Below, in pieces: positions 7,324 to 14,779 of a stretch of DNA of 21,112 nucleotides. The notes beneath the pieces are model-generated. The model ran no database searches, was not told the origin of the DNA, and was given only the letters and a program-made list of their open reading frames with translations. This stretch comes from a virus, in IMG/VR virus record IMGVR_UViG_3300009068_000229, positions 1 through 21,112 of that record. One strand, 5' to 3'. The number at the start of each line of letters is the position of its first letter. The first letter of the stretch is position 1. The position numbers were made by a program, and so were the translations under genes.

Positions 7324-8284
7324 GTTGCTTCTTCCTTAATTCTATTTTGATCTTACTGCTGTTTCTGTTTTCAAATATAATTAGCAGAGTCGCCAGGCGT
7401 CCATAACGCATCACGCTGTCATTCACATCCTTAATATCCGCGGGCCATGGTGGCATGCTCACTGCCCAACCCAGTTCCACAGCACGATCTACCAGTTCCA
7501 TGCCTGCGGCGTCTTGATCTGGCACCACTGTTATTTCCTTGCCTAGACTACGGATCAGTCGTGCTTGCTCATTACTTATGGTACTGTGCATCACTGCCAG
7601 ACCACCGATGCATAACGCATCAAATATACCTTCTACCACGATTGCATGAGTCCAGTCGTTGTGTTGTAAGTCTGTACCAAACACATAGCCTGGTTGGCTA
7701 TTGCTGATGTATTTAGGCGTACGGTCATCTAAGAATCTCTGTGTGTATCCTACTATGCGATCGTCGTGAATGAATGGTATGATCACGCTGGGTCTATGTT
7801 TCCATGATTTTTCCGGATGATCCTGTATCATCACAGGATAGTCATCAGGCACACACCTAAGCCTTAGATACTCCCTACGCAGATCTTCGCCCGCCAATAA
7901 CTCACTCAATGCCGGCAGTTCTTGTTCTTCAAACTGGATGTCTGATAATGCATTGAATACTCGCTGGCGATCATCCAGGATACCATGTATGCTACGATGC
8001 CTTAGGCTTTCTAGATTCAACGCATCAATCTCTGCGTCGGGCACACCCATCCAGCCCAAGAGCCTACGGGCTTTAAAGCTCACTGAGCGGCCAAGGATAA
8101 AGCTGGCGGTGTAATTGCAGTTGAAGCAGTGATAACTCCACCCCGATTCTGTGGGCTTGAGACCTCCCCGACCACGACGATCTACTGTGGCGCTGCTGTG
8201 CTGGCAGCACACCGCATTGAAACTTACCCAACCTGATGGCGTGGATTTTCGTTTTGCCGGTAGATATTGCAGGATGTCTAGCAT
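7301..8284 (-). CDS. DNA primase (T4 gp61 type), zinc finger plus Toprim
   Basis: 327 residues. It makes RNA primers for lagging-strand synthesis and works with the helicase encoded just after it. A zinc-binding region near the N-terminus has CCQH (26-29) and HCFNC (52-56) around a conserved RRGRGG. The Toprim catalytic part has VVEGIFDAL (Glu218) and VVPDQDAAG (Asp256, Asp258). Length and motif order match phage gp61-type primases (T4 342). The ATG at 8284 has no clear ribosome site. Instead a sigma-70-like promoter places the predicted transcript start on the ATG, so the mRNA may be leaderless. The last 23 bases overlap the helicase start. Confidence 0.92.
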   Translation of the reverse strand: MLDILQYLPAKRKSTPSGWVSFNAVCCQHSSATVDRRGRGGLKPTESGWSYHCFNCNYTASFILGRSVSFKARRLLGWMGVPDAEIDALNLESLRHRSIHGILDDRQRVFNALSDIQFEEQELPALSELLAGEDLRREYLRLRCVPDDYPVMIQDHPEKSWKHRPSVIIPFIHDDRIVGYTQRFLDDRTPKYISNSQPGYVFGTDLQHNDWTHAIVVEGIFDALCIGGLAVMHSTISNEQARLIRSLGKEITVVPDQDAAGMELVDRAVELGWAVSMPPWPADIKDVNDSVMRYGRLATLLIIFENRNSSKIKIELRKKQLVKRLQH

Positions 8285-8290
8285 CCGTAC

Positions 8291-8319
8291 AGTTTAACAG
8301 ATTGTTTGAGCAATCGCAA
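8291..8319 (-). promoter_or_regulatory. Candidate sigma-70 promoter for primase, leaderless layout
   Basis: On the minus strand: -35 TTGCGA (8314-8319), a 17-base spacer, -10 TAAACT (8291-8296), then six bases and the ATG at 8284. Each hexamer matches four of six consensus bases, so it is weak by itself. Spacer and ATG distance are the same as in stronger promoters at 13285 and 17106. The primase cannot easily share the late transcript of the structural gene upstream, so it needs its own promoter. Confidence 0.45.
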
Positions 8320-8322
8320 CGG

Positions 8323-9393
8323 TTATCGGTATTGTACGTTGCGGATCAAGCCATTTGTGAATAACACTGTGGCTGCCAATGAGCCCTGGAACTGTAATGG
8401 AACATATCCTGCGCCACCATTGGTTACCGTGACCGATCCAACACCACCATTACCACTGGCCGAAGCCACTGCTTCTGCACCAGCACCATTGCCTAAAATC
8501 TGCACATACGGTGGGGCCACATAATATTGTCCTGGATAGGTCACACTTATTCCTGTGACCACACCATCTACCACGGTGGCTGTACCACTGGCACCGTATC
8601 CGATGCTATTGTTCATGGCCAATCTCAACAGCGGATGGAATCCTACGATGTTAAAGTAGTCACTTACTGTTTCGTCTAGGTATTGCCGTGATTCAGATAC
8701 ATCTGTCCAAACTGCTTCGTAGTTTTCGGCAGCCTGTATCTTGACTGTGCCTGTGTAATGCACAAGATCAAACTTGATGGTGGTAAAAGCTGTCTGGTTG
8801 GTATTGATATAACTGCTGTAAAATTCAGTTTGTTGTATGCTGTTGACCGGTTGTGGTGTCAATGCCCAATCTGGAAATGCTGTGGGTGCGGCACCAACAT
8901 ATTGATTCTTACCATATAGATCGGGCACAGTGCATTCTGCGCTGGGAATAAAGCTAGGGAATATGCTATCCACGATGTTGCAATCAGCGCGGGCTGCACT
9001 ATCTGCACCGGTATAGGCTGCCTGTACATAGTCACCGGCAGCACGTTGTATGCTGTAACTGGCTGGTTGAGACTGGATGTTGATGGTGTCTGAGCTGTTG
9101 AGAACCACCTTCACACGCCCTGTGCTTGCACTTAGGGTCTCCATGTCTTTGGCCAACAGCAACTGTCCGCCAGCTTGGTCGATAAGACGGAACACGAACG
9201 TGCTACCGGTGATATTGACGGGTTTCTGATCTTGATTGATGAACTCAAACAACAGAACGTTATCAACACCTTTGTTAATGGTTAGGGTCTTTGCATACAC
9301 AGGGTCATACCTCGCAGTAAAGTATCCTCCACTGGTGTCTACTAATAGCACTCGTGTGATTTGTTGGTAAAGATAAGCGGTGGTAGAATACAT
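8323..9393 (-). CDS. Tail/baseplate-like structural protein
   Basis: 356 residues from ATG 9393. Residues 30-100 form a beta-sandwich-like block (LTINKGVDNVLLFEFINQDQ, then TFVFRLID and LLAKDMETLS) resembling N-terminal domains of phage baseplate upper proteins. The middle has a virion-like mix of Tyr, Asn and Gln. Residues about 270-345 contain two rounds of a Gly-rich motif (GVVTGISVTYPGQYY; GGVGSVTVTNGGAGY), common in phage tail and fibre proteins. No signal peptide or enzyme motif was found. A GATAAATA late motif lies seven bases before the ATG and TAGGAT abuts the start. It is a single-gene unit between divergent late promoters and the primase. The structural role is well supported; the exact position in the virion is not. 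Confidence 0.8.
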   Translation of the reverse strand: MYSTTAYLYQQITRVLLVDTSGGYFTARYDPVYAKTLTINKGVDNVLLFEFINQDQKPVNITGSTFVFRLIDQAGGQLLLAKDMETLSASTGRVKVVLNSSDTINIQSQPASYSIQRAAGDYVQAAYTGADSAARADCNIVDSIFPSFIPSAECTVPDLYGKNQYVGAAPTAFPDWALTPQPVNSIQQTEFYSSYINTNQTAFTTIKFDLVHYTGTVKIQAAENYEAVWTDVSESRQYLDETVSDYFNIVGFHPLLRLAMNNSIGYGASGTATVVDGVVTGISVTYPGQYYVAPPYVQILGNGAGAEAVASASGNGGVGSVTVTNGGAGYVPLQFQGSLAATVLFTNGLIRNVQYR

Positions 9394-9400
9394 ATCCTAT

Positions 9401-9408
9401 TATTTATC
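9401..9408 (-). promoter_or_regulatory. T4-type late promoter, GATAAATA
   Basis: One mismatch from TATAAATA on the minus strand, with seven bases between motif and ATG 9393. In T4 the start point lies about five or six bases past this motif, so the leader would be only one or two bases. It is divergent with the motif at 9423-9430, 14 bases away. Confidence 0.6.
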
Positions 9409-9422
9409 CGAAAAATACTGAC

Positions 9423-9430
9423 CATAAATA
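9423..9430 (+). promoter_or_regulatory. T4-type late promoter, CATAAATA, leaderless layout
   Basis: One mismatch from TATAAATA, followed by five bases (CCCCA) and then ATG 9436. The predicted start point coincides with the A of ATG, and no ribosome site fits between. It pairs back to back with the minus-strand motif at 9401-9408. Confidence 0.6.
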
Positions 9431-9435
9431 CCCCA

Positions 9436-9813
9436 ATGGGTAACAATGTATTTGAAAAACTAACGGAGAAATATCCTTTTATCAGTCTATGCATGTATGC
9501 CAATTCTGAATATGTGGGTGTGATCCAAAACAAAGATGATGTGGTTACCACGATCTATGACTTTGGCGCAGTGGCAGATCAGTCTGACAAGATGATGTAT
9601 CTAGAATTAGCATCAGTTTGGTGGTGGGAAAGCAACAGATCTATTCCCATCAATATCTTCTTGCGTAAAGATTGGGAACAATTCCGTTACACTCTGCGTA
9701 CATTCGTCAATAAAGATCTAGAAATAATGCATGGCCCTGCTTGCAGTCTATTAGATATAGCTCGAAAGAAAAGCAAACGCAAAAGCATCATGCTGGTGCG
9801 ACGGCTTGATTAA
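9436..9813 (+). CDS. Conserved-looking small phage protein of unknown function
   Basis: 125 residues from ATG 9436 (MGNNVFEKLTEKYPFISLCM). The open frame reaches back to a TTG at 9361, but that part overlaps the divergent gene and its promoter. The centre, YVGVIQNKDDVVTTIYDF followed by an acidic stretch and WWWESNR, reads as a compact alpha/beta fold. The C-terminus is strongly basic (ARKKSKRKS), suggesting nucleic-acid contact, though that is inference. It has a late promoter but no ribosome site. Its last 26 bases overlap tail-to-tail with the mini-DnaE gene. I recall similar proteins from other T4-like phages but know no function. Confidence 0.75.
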   Translation: MGNNVFEKLTEKYPFISLCMYANSEYVGVIQNKDDVVTTIYDFGAVADQSDKMMYLELASVWWWESNRSIPINIFLRKDWEQFRYTLRTFVNKDLEIMHGPACSLLDIARKKSKRKSIMLVRRLD

Positions 9814-10366
9814 GCAGATTCATGTGCAATGCCACTAGGGCTGCATAACCTAGTGCATGGGCTTTCTTAAACACATATCCCCGACTGAGATCACCATCCC
9901 ATACCGAGCCAAACACATCCGTCCAAGACTGATTTTGTAAGTGTGCTTTGCCCGGCCGTATGATAGAGATAAATGCAGCCATCCTGGGGATTGAATCAGG
10001 TCTCATACTCTGTAGTAATCCTGTGTAGTTGCCCACATGTACCAATTGCTGTGCCCACTCAGTGTCCAACCACAATCTCTCCCACGGTGGGTCAGCTGCC
10101 AGCATCTCAGCATAGTGTGCAGGATCTCGAATCAAACCATACACCCCCATGTTCAGAAAATCTATTTTGAAATAACCACGTGACTCAGCAGTTTCGTAAT
10201 CTATGGCTGCACATGCCATCACAGGATCCTGTGGAATATCAGTGACATACACACCCGAATTGTGTTTTCTCGCTGTGCCTTGATGCAGTTGCCGTGCGGG
10301 TGTATGGCGTATCAGTTTCAACGCATGTTCTCTGTCAGCAAAGTCAATATCAATATCTGCGCTCAT
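9788..10366 (-). CDS. Miniature DNA polymerase III alpha (DnaE)-like protein: palm/fingers motifs only
   Basis: 192 residues versus roughly 1,100-1,200 for bacterial DnaE. The DnaE catalytic motifs appear in order. SADIDIDFADR (2-11) matches the PDIDIDF palm motif (Asp6, Asp8). RKHNSGVYV (33-41) matches the HASGVV region. GYFKIDFLNMG (64-74) matches LVKFDFLGL, with the third catalytic Asp69. LVHVGNYTGLLQSMRPDS (108-125) and IIRPGK (135-140) match the VFQLES...RPGP finger region. FKKAHALGYAALVALHMNLL (166-185) matches FNKSHAAAYALVSYQTAWL. The PHP, thumb, clamp-binding and OB regions are absent. Family knowledge says the three Asp residues bind metal for nucleotide transfer; whether this short form polymerises is unknown. 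It is the last gene of the seven-gene operon, one base after the zinc-finger gene (TAACATG), with AGGA upstream. Confidence 0.8.
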   Translation of the reverse strand: MSADIDIDFADREHALKLIRHTPARQLHQGTARKHNSGVYVTDIPQDPVMACAAIDYETAESRGYFKIDFLNMGVYGLIRDPAHYAEMLAADPPWERLWLDTEWAQQLVHVGNYTGLLQSMRPDSIPRMAAFISIIRPGKAHLQNQSWTDVFGSVWDGDLSRGYVFKKAHALGYAALVALHMNLLNQAVAPA

Positions 10367-10367
10367 G

Positions 10368-11042
10368 TTACCATCCTGCTTGTTTCAACATTTCCTGTGC
10401 GTATTCGTGATCGGCTGGATATGTCTGGAATTTTTTCTGCCACACATCCGAGTCGATATAAATCCATATCATAGCTATTTGGTCTGAACTGAGTTCGCTC
10501 AAGAATTTTTGCCCCGATTCGGAACTGTATATCACCCAAGGACTCACACGCCCGGCGGTGATAGCATGGCATATCACATTGGCATTGCCGTATCTCAAAC
10601 AGTCATGTGCTGGGTTACCGGTCTTCTCTGCCCAGTCCAATCCGTATTCCATTGCTCTTGCTAGTGCATCATCCACTGCTTCCAGTGTGAGATAGTTTGC
10701 GAGATACTCTGTGTAGATCTGATCGCTGCACCATTTATCAATCTTCTTCTGTTGCTTGAGTAGCCACGCCATAAATCTTTCTGGATTGATTACTCGAGTA
10801 TTCACACAGTAATGTCCAAACTTCACAAAAGCACGATAATAAGATGATGTTTCAAAATCATCAAATGTTTTGTTCTTGGCCGAGCCCTGCATGGTCTCAT
10901 AAAACCTCACATAGGCTTGTAACCCCAACTGCACTCCTCTATCGCCGCGTTGCAGTCTGCGACGTTTTGGCTCGCACATGTGAACTTCGATACTGCTTTC
11001 TCTCAAGAAAGTTTTATCACAATGACCACAAACAAAACTCAT
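10368..11042 (-). CDS. Zinc-finger protein of unknown function
   Basis: 224 residues from ATG 11042, which overlaps the preceding stop (ATGA). The N-terminus carries one zinc finger of C2HC type: VCGHC (Cys5, Cys8) then VHMC (His21, Cys23), followed at once by a basic patch, EPKRRRLQRGDR. The rest is a predicted helical domain with many aromatic residues (LGLQAYVRFYE, YYRAFVKFG, WLLKQQKKIDKW) and no enzyme motif. A single finger next to a basic patch suggests DNA or RNA binding. The gene sits immediately before the mini-DnaE with a one-base gap, so the two are probably made in similar amounts and may work together; that is inference. I recall the family from other phage genomes, without a known function. 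Confidence 0.8.
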   Translation of the reverse strand: MSFVCGHCDKTFLRESSIEVHMCEPKRRRLQRGDRGVQLGLQAYVRFYETMQGSAKNKTFDDFETSSYYRAFVKFGHYCVNTRVINPERFMAWLLKQQKKIDKWCSDQIYTEYLANYLTLEAVDDALARAMEYGLDWAEKTGNPAHDCLRYGNANVICHAITAGRVSPWVIYSSESGQKFLSELSSDQIAMIWIYIDSDVWQKKFQTYPADHEYAQEMLKQAGW

Positions 11043-11740
11043 GTTAATAGTTTATTCTCTTGAATATAGTTAGTCAAATATTCATTCAATGTCTGATGAT
11101 GTCTAATTCTTCGATGAGTCATTTCCGGTGGCACATGCGGTGATCCGTCTTGATACTGCTGAGGCGGTACTCCTTGATTGGCTTGCCATGATACTGCACG
11201 CCAATTGAATTTGTCAATAATTTCAGGTTGATCAAAAAATCTCAGTCTAGGATCATCTAATAGATCAATATATAAATTATCTGCTTGTTGAAATATCAAC
11301 ACCCGATGCCCTCGGCTTTTTAAATCTGAGATAGTGCTCAATATACGATACATCAGATCTTCTATACGATCTAAGATACTATATATTTCAGTTTTGAGTT
11401 TAATTTCAACAAATTGATCACGATCTTTCTGTGTCCAGTCCAATTGCCAACGGGTGCTGAATTCTTGATTTTGCGGATTCACCCACCTACCTTCAAAATC
11501 ATCTATTGGCGTGCAGATAGGAATTTCTAACCTTGAGAGAAATGTCATGCCAAGTATATAAAAGGTAGGAGGTGCGGTGTAACTGTGTTTGAGAGTGGTA
11601 CGCAATATACGACTATTTGCACTACCACTAATTGCAAGACTAACAGGATTGTCTAATCTTAGTTGTTCTGCCAGATCAATATGCCCGTGTCCGATTGCAT
11701 ATAAATGCATATAACTACAACCATTAACAACTAGATTCAT
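11039..11740 (-). CDS. SGNH/GDSL hydrolase-like protein
   Basis: 233 residues from ATG 11740, overlapping the upstream stop (ATGA) right after a run of eight A's. The N-terminus MNLVVNGCSYMHLYA places a serine after the first strand (Ser9), as in the SGNH block I motif. SGSANSRI (38-45) gives a block II-like Gly/Asn. The C-terminal DGSPHVPPEMTHRRIRHH (from Asp198) has the Asp and His residues expected of block V. Family members hydrolyse esters, often acetyl groups on sugars; the substrate here is unknown. The block III GxND motif is not clear, so this could be a non-enzymatic relative. The gene is more A+T-rich than its operon neighbours. Confidence 0.65.
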   Translation of the reverse strand: MNLVVNGCSYMHLYAIGHGHIDLAEQLRLDNPVSLAISGSANSRILRTTLKHSYTAPPTFYILGMTFLSRLEIPICTPIDDFEGRWVNPQNQEFSTRWQLDWTQKDRDQFVEIKLKTEIYSILDRIEDLMYRILSTISDLKSRGHRVLIFQQADNLYIDLLDDPRLRFFDQPEIIDKFNWRAVSWQANQGVPPQQYQDGSPHVPPEMTHRRIRHHQTLNEYLTNYIQENKLLT

Positions 11741-12180
11741 TTTTTTTCGTTACCACTGGATTTGTTATAAGCATCAATTTCTTTTTGTGTAACCAGGTGC
11801 GCCATCACATCAATCTCATCATCTTTGTATGTGGGGAAAATAGTCATCAAGGCTTTGCGTTTGGCACTGAGTCCTGCTTCTTTCTTCTTGGGTGCAATCC
11901 AGTTATGTTTCATCACTCCCATGCCCGGGCTTGCAGCAGTTGCACACAGCCATTGCAGTTTGGGATGCTTGGCTATGTCAAAGAAGTTTTTGTTGAGATA
12001 GTGATTGGTGCTCTGTACATAATATTCTTGTATGTCTTGACTGCCGCCCACTGCTGAGCCCCAACGTATCATGAGATAGATACTGAATTTCTTTCGTTCC
12101 TCGGTGGTGAGTTCATCATAGAAGTCACGGTTCTTTGCGTCCAGCTGACGCATCTCATTTATGATATCTAGTTTATCCAT
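11737..12180 (-). CDS. Conserved phage protein, possibly a clamp-loader small subunit (gp62-like)
   Basis: 147 residues from ATG 12180, sharing one base with the stop of the preceding gene (TAATG). The fold looks all-helical. The central segment FSIYLMIRWGSAVGG followed by YYVQSTNHYLNKNFF and HPKLQWLCA resembles phage clamp-loader A subunits, in which a similar 'RW...N..LN..FF.....HPKLQ' pattern precedes a basic stretch (here IAPKKKEAGL). T4 gp62 is 187 residues, so this one is short. If right, it would join an AAA+ large subunit to load the sliding clamp, but no gp44 homologue sits beside it. I treat the assignment as tentative and the gene as certain. Confidence 0.75.
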   Translation of the reverse strand: MDKLDIINEMRQLDAKNRDFYDELTTEERKKFSIYLMIRWGSAVGGSQDIQEYYVQSTNHYLNKNFFDIAKHPKLQWLCATAASPGMGVMKHNWIAPKKKEAGLSAKRKALMTIFPTYKDDEIDVMAHLVTQKEIDAYNKSSGNEKK

Positions 12181-12482
12181 TATTTGATCTTGGTCAGCTT
12201 ATACATCATTTTAACTTGATCCAGTAGGTCTTGTAAAGCAGGATTGATTTCAGCGGCCACAACTATGTCCCGCCATTGTTCGAATAGTCGGTATTCATCG
12301 CCGGCAAGTTCATAGTAAGGCTCATATACTTTTTCTTGGATTTCTTTGTATTCTTCCATTTCGCACAATTTTTCCCATTTGGTGCGTTCCCATTCATCCG
12401 GTTCATACTCCTTGGTAAGCCACAGGTCTTTCCATTGGTCTAGATACCGGTCAGCAGCTATAGGATTGATGATCTTTTTCAT
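12180..12482 (-). CDS. Small acidic phage protein, paralogue of the preceding gene's C-terminus
   Basis: 100 residues, ATG 12482 overlapping the upstream stop (ATGA). It is very rich in Glu, Lys, Trp and Tyr in the first 70 residues (WERTKWEKLCEMEEYKEIQ). The last 28 residues, with NPALQDLLDQVKMMYKLT, match the end of the preceding gene product (NPTLQDILDHAIMVYHLT), so the two share a helical module. No catalytic or membrane features were found. Function unknown; the position in an overlapping operon suggests an early accessory protein. Confidence 0.75.
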   Translation of the reverse strand: MKKIINPIAADRYLDQWKDLWLTKEYEPDEWERTKWEKLCEMEEYKEIQEKVYEPYYELAGDEYRLFEQWRDIVVAAEINPALQDLLDQVKMMYKLTKIK

Positions 12483-12778
12483 GGTGATTTTTCAGTCTGA
12501 GTCAAATGATACACCATTATAGCATGATCTAGAATATCTTGTAAAGTGGGATTTGTCCGTGCAGCTCTGCGTATGTTGCCCCATAGTTTGTCTTCCATGA
12601 TCCCATCGCGTCGATTTTTCATTCCTGCCCGTATGTCTGAGTCGCGACGTTCTTCGTGTATGTCGTAATCGTATCCTATTTCCACTCTTGTGTTGGGATC
12701 GGCTCCTGCTTCGCGCTGATACACCGTGTCATCCACCCGTTCATATATCAATGTGGCTCCGGGCTTGAGCTGTCCCAT
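12479..12778 (-). CDS. Small phage protein of unknown function
   Basis: 99 residues from ATG 12778, which shares a base with the upstream stop (TAATG). The frame is open further upstream to 12913, but that part shadows the neighbouring gene. The N-terminus MGQLKPGATLIYERVDDTVY is followed by REAGADPNTRVEIGYDYD, a pattern I recall from conserved hypothetical proteins of T4-like phages. The C-terminal helix NPTLQDILDHAIMVYHLT is shared with the next gene product. No enzymatic motif was found. Confidence 0.75.
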   Translation of the reverse strand: MGQLKPGATLIYERVDDTVYQREAGADPNTRVEIGYDYDIHEERRDSDIRAGMKNRRDGIMEDKLWGNIRRAARTNPTLQDILDHAIMVYHLTQTEKSP

Positions 12779-13278
12779 TACCAGGCCTTGTTGTAATCCA
12801 CTATTTCGCAGTTGCGGCTGATGTCTTTGACAAAATACACACAATCGGGTTCTGCGTCGTCGTTCAAGGGCACTGCCAGCAGCTGGCCATTTTTGAGTTT
12901 GGGTGCAAACCAATTCACTTCGTGATACACATCCAAGATTTCAATGTCTGGAAAGCTGGGACGGAAACTGGTCAGCGGATTGAATTGGAATACCTTGAAG
13001 CCACGATCATTTATGCTGGTGAGTGGCAGCACTTCAAGGTCACCCACGTCGGGCTCACCGATTAGGATCTGCCAATCCATGGGCATCTTGATAGTGGCAT
13101 CGCCTATCCTTAATACCAATGCAGGTGCATTAAAACTTTCCAGGAATATGAGTGGTATAAAATGATAGTCTGGATCTTTGGGATCCGAGTTATCCAAGAT
13201 GGCAAATCTCATATCATCGACTTCGTCGGGCAAGTGATCTAGGTCATAAAAGCTATTGTCTAAGGTTAGTATTCGCAT
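12778..13278 (-). CDS. Conserved-looking phage protein of unknown function, first gene of seven-gene operon
   Basis: 166 residues from ATG 13278 (MRILTLDNSFYDLDHLPDEV). It is acidic and beta-rich, with FIPLIFLESFNAPALVLRIG and a C-terminal PKLKNGQLLAVPLNDD. There are no membrane segments, and the single cysteines form no metal motif. It is the promoter-proximal gene of an operon whose seven genes overlap or abut down to 9788. A near-perfect sigma-70 promoter places the transcript start on its ATG and there is no ribosome site, so it is probably translated from a leaderless mRNA. I recall similar proteins in T4-like phages without an assigned role. Confidence 0.8.
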   Translation of the reverse strand: MRILTLDNSFYDLDHLPDEVDDMRFAILDNSDPKDPDYHFIPLIFLESFNAPALVLRIGDATIKMPMDWQILIGEPDVGDLEVLPLTSINDRGFKVFQFNPLTSFRPSFPDIEILDVYHEVNWFAPKLKNGQLLAVPLNDDAEPDCVYFVKDISRNCEIVDYNKAW

Positions 13279-13284
13279 GTGTGT

Positions 13285-13313
13285 AGTATAGTTGGATATC
13301 TTGCCAATGTCAA
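13285..13313 (-). promoter_or_regulatory. Sigma-70 promoter, leaderless layout, overlapping the UvsW stop codon
   Basis: Minus strand: TTGACA (13308-13313, perfect -35), 17-base spacer, TATACT (13285-13290, five of six), then ACACAC and the ATG at 13278. The seventh base after the -10, the usual start point, is the A of ATG. The -35 hexamer overlaps the TGA of the UvsW gene (13310-13312). It drives the operon 13278 to 9788. Confidence 0.78.
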
Positions 13314-14779
13314 GATATCTTCATCCATTCCAGTTTTTCGGCAGTGAATGGATAGTTGGCCTCTTTGTAGAACACCTTTCGTTTGTTTAGATGTCGTCTA
13401 GCGAACTTGCATGTTGATGTGATATCCCATATCTGCACATGATCCTTGTCTTCGGCTTTGCGGATACCACGCCCAATACTCTGGATCACACGCACGAAAC
13501 TCTTGCCCGGCTCGATTAGCACAAGGTTAAAGATACGTGGTATGTTGATACCCACAGCAGCCACACCATATGTGGCCACGATGATCTTGCCATCACTCAC
13601 AGCAATCTCATCATATTCTTCTTGACGTACTTTGGCTTTGGTAGCCCCGGATACAAATACTGCATGCTCTCCCAGTCGTTCTACCAGCTGGCGACCGCAT
13701 TCTGTTCTATCAACTAACACTAGTGTATTGCCTGTTTCATTCACACGCTGTATAAGCGATGCCATGGTGTCTAGTCTGCCAGATTCTTCCAATAGATATT
13801 TTAGCTCTGCTTGATAGTCTGCGTACTCCACATGATCCACCAGTTGCACTATATTCACATGGCAGTTGGCTAGCACACCAGCATCCTGCAATGTGCTTGC
13901 TGACAGTCTGCTGATCACTGGACCTAGACTGACCAATAGTGCTTGGCTCTCAAACAGTTCTTTTGGCACGGTGCCGGTCAATCCCCATCGAATTGGCACT
14001 CTAGACATCACGCCTGTCAGCAGAGTTTTGAGTGCATCTGCTTTGGCCATATGCACCTCATCCACTATCACACAGACCACATCTTCAATAAACTCCTGGA
14101 TGGTACAATCACCTATGCCGTTCTTGGTGTTCTTCATGAGATTGTTTAGGCTTTGCCATGTGCAGATTGTGTGCATACGGCCGTATTCTTTTCTGTCGCC
14201 AAAATACACACCCACATCCAATCCCATGTTGATGTAATCTTTTTCTGTCTGTGTCACAAGACTTTTGTTAGGCACGATAACAATACTACGACCATATCGA
14301 CTCACAGCATCACTCAATGCTGCTGTCATGATGGTCTTGCCAGCACCTGTGGCCACTTCTTGTATGCATTGTGGATTGGTTAAAAAGTTGTTGATGATCT
14401 CCACTTGATAATCACGCAACAGGATGGGCTGTCCTTCTGCAGGATGGTTCTTGGGCCACAGTCGATCGCTGTAGCTTTGTTCTGTCACTTGGGCAAACTC
14501 AAACGTGGTTGAGTACTCTCTACGATCATCCAATTCAATATCGTAGTCAAATCGTTCCAACAGCGGAATAATGTCCGGCAGTAGATTGACGTATGTGCTG
14601 CCGCCCAGTTGGAAATAAGATACCTTGCCATCCCATCGTCCCAGTCTCACTGCCGGCAGATATCGTGCGTATGGAATATCGTATTTGAATGCTTTGACTA
14701 GAGCTTTGCGAGCATCAAGATCCAGACCTTCAATTTTGATATTCACTTCGTCATTGATTTGTATTGTACATTGTTTCAT
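13310..14779 (-). CDS. uvsW: UvsW-type superfamily 2 DNA helicase
   Basis: 489 residues, close to T4 UvsW (503). In T4 this enzyme unwinds branched DNA and R-loops and moves replication from origin- to recombination-dependent mode. An N-terminal DNA-binding part (1-115, with LGRWDGKVSYF) precedes the helicase motifs. These are the Q-like LLRDYQ (120-125), Walker A ATGAGKT (143-149), Walker B VIVDEVH (237-243), motif III GLTGT (266-270), ATYGVAAVGINIP (402-414) and motif VI QSIGRGIR (433-440). All expected residues are present. The ATG at 14779 overlaps the upstream stop (ATGA). The stop at 13310 sits inside the next promoter. Confidence 0.93.
   Translation of the reverse strand: MKQCTIQINDEVNIKIEGLDLDARKALVKAFKYDIPYARYLPAVRLGRWDGKVSYFQLGGSTYVNLLPDIIPLLERFDYDIELDDRREYSTTFEFAQVTEQSYSDRLWPKNHPAEGQPILLRDYQVEIINNFLTNPQCIQEVATGAGKTIMTAALSDAVSRYGRSIVIVPNKSLVTQTEKDYINMGLDVGVYFGDRKEYGRMHTICTWQSLNNLMKNTKNGIGDCTIQEFIEDVVCVIVDEVHMAKADALKTLLTGVMSRVPIRWGLTGTVPKELFESQALLVSLGPVISRLSASTLQDAGVLANCHVNIVQLVDHVEYADYQAELKYLLEESGRLDTMASLIQRVNETGNTLVLVDRTECGRQLVERLGEHAVFVSGATKAKVRQEEYDEIAVSDGKIIVATYGVAAVGINIPRIFNLVLIEPGKSFVRVIQSIGRGIRKAEDKDHVQIWDITSTCKFARRHLNKRKVFYKEANYPFTAEKLEWMKIS

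Noticed and set aside
11730-11760. Run of eight A's at the junction of two genes, possible ribosomal frameshift site
   Set aside because: Both genes have their own stop and start (ATGA overlap), the same arrangement as at other junctions without A-runs, and no stimulatory stem is evident.
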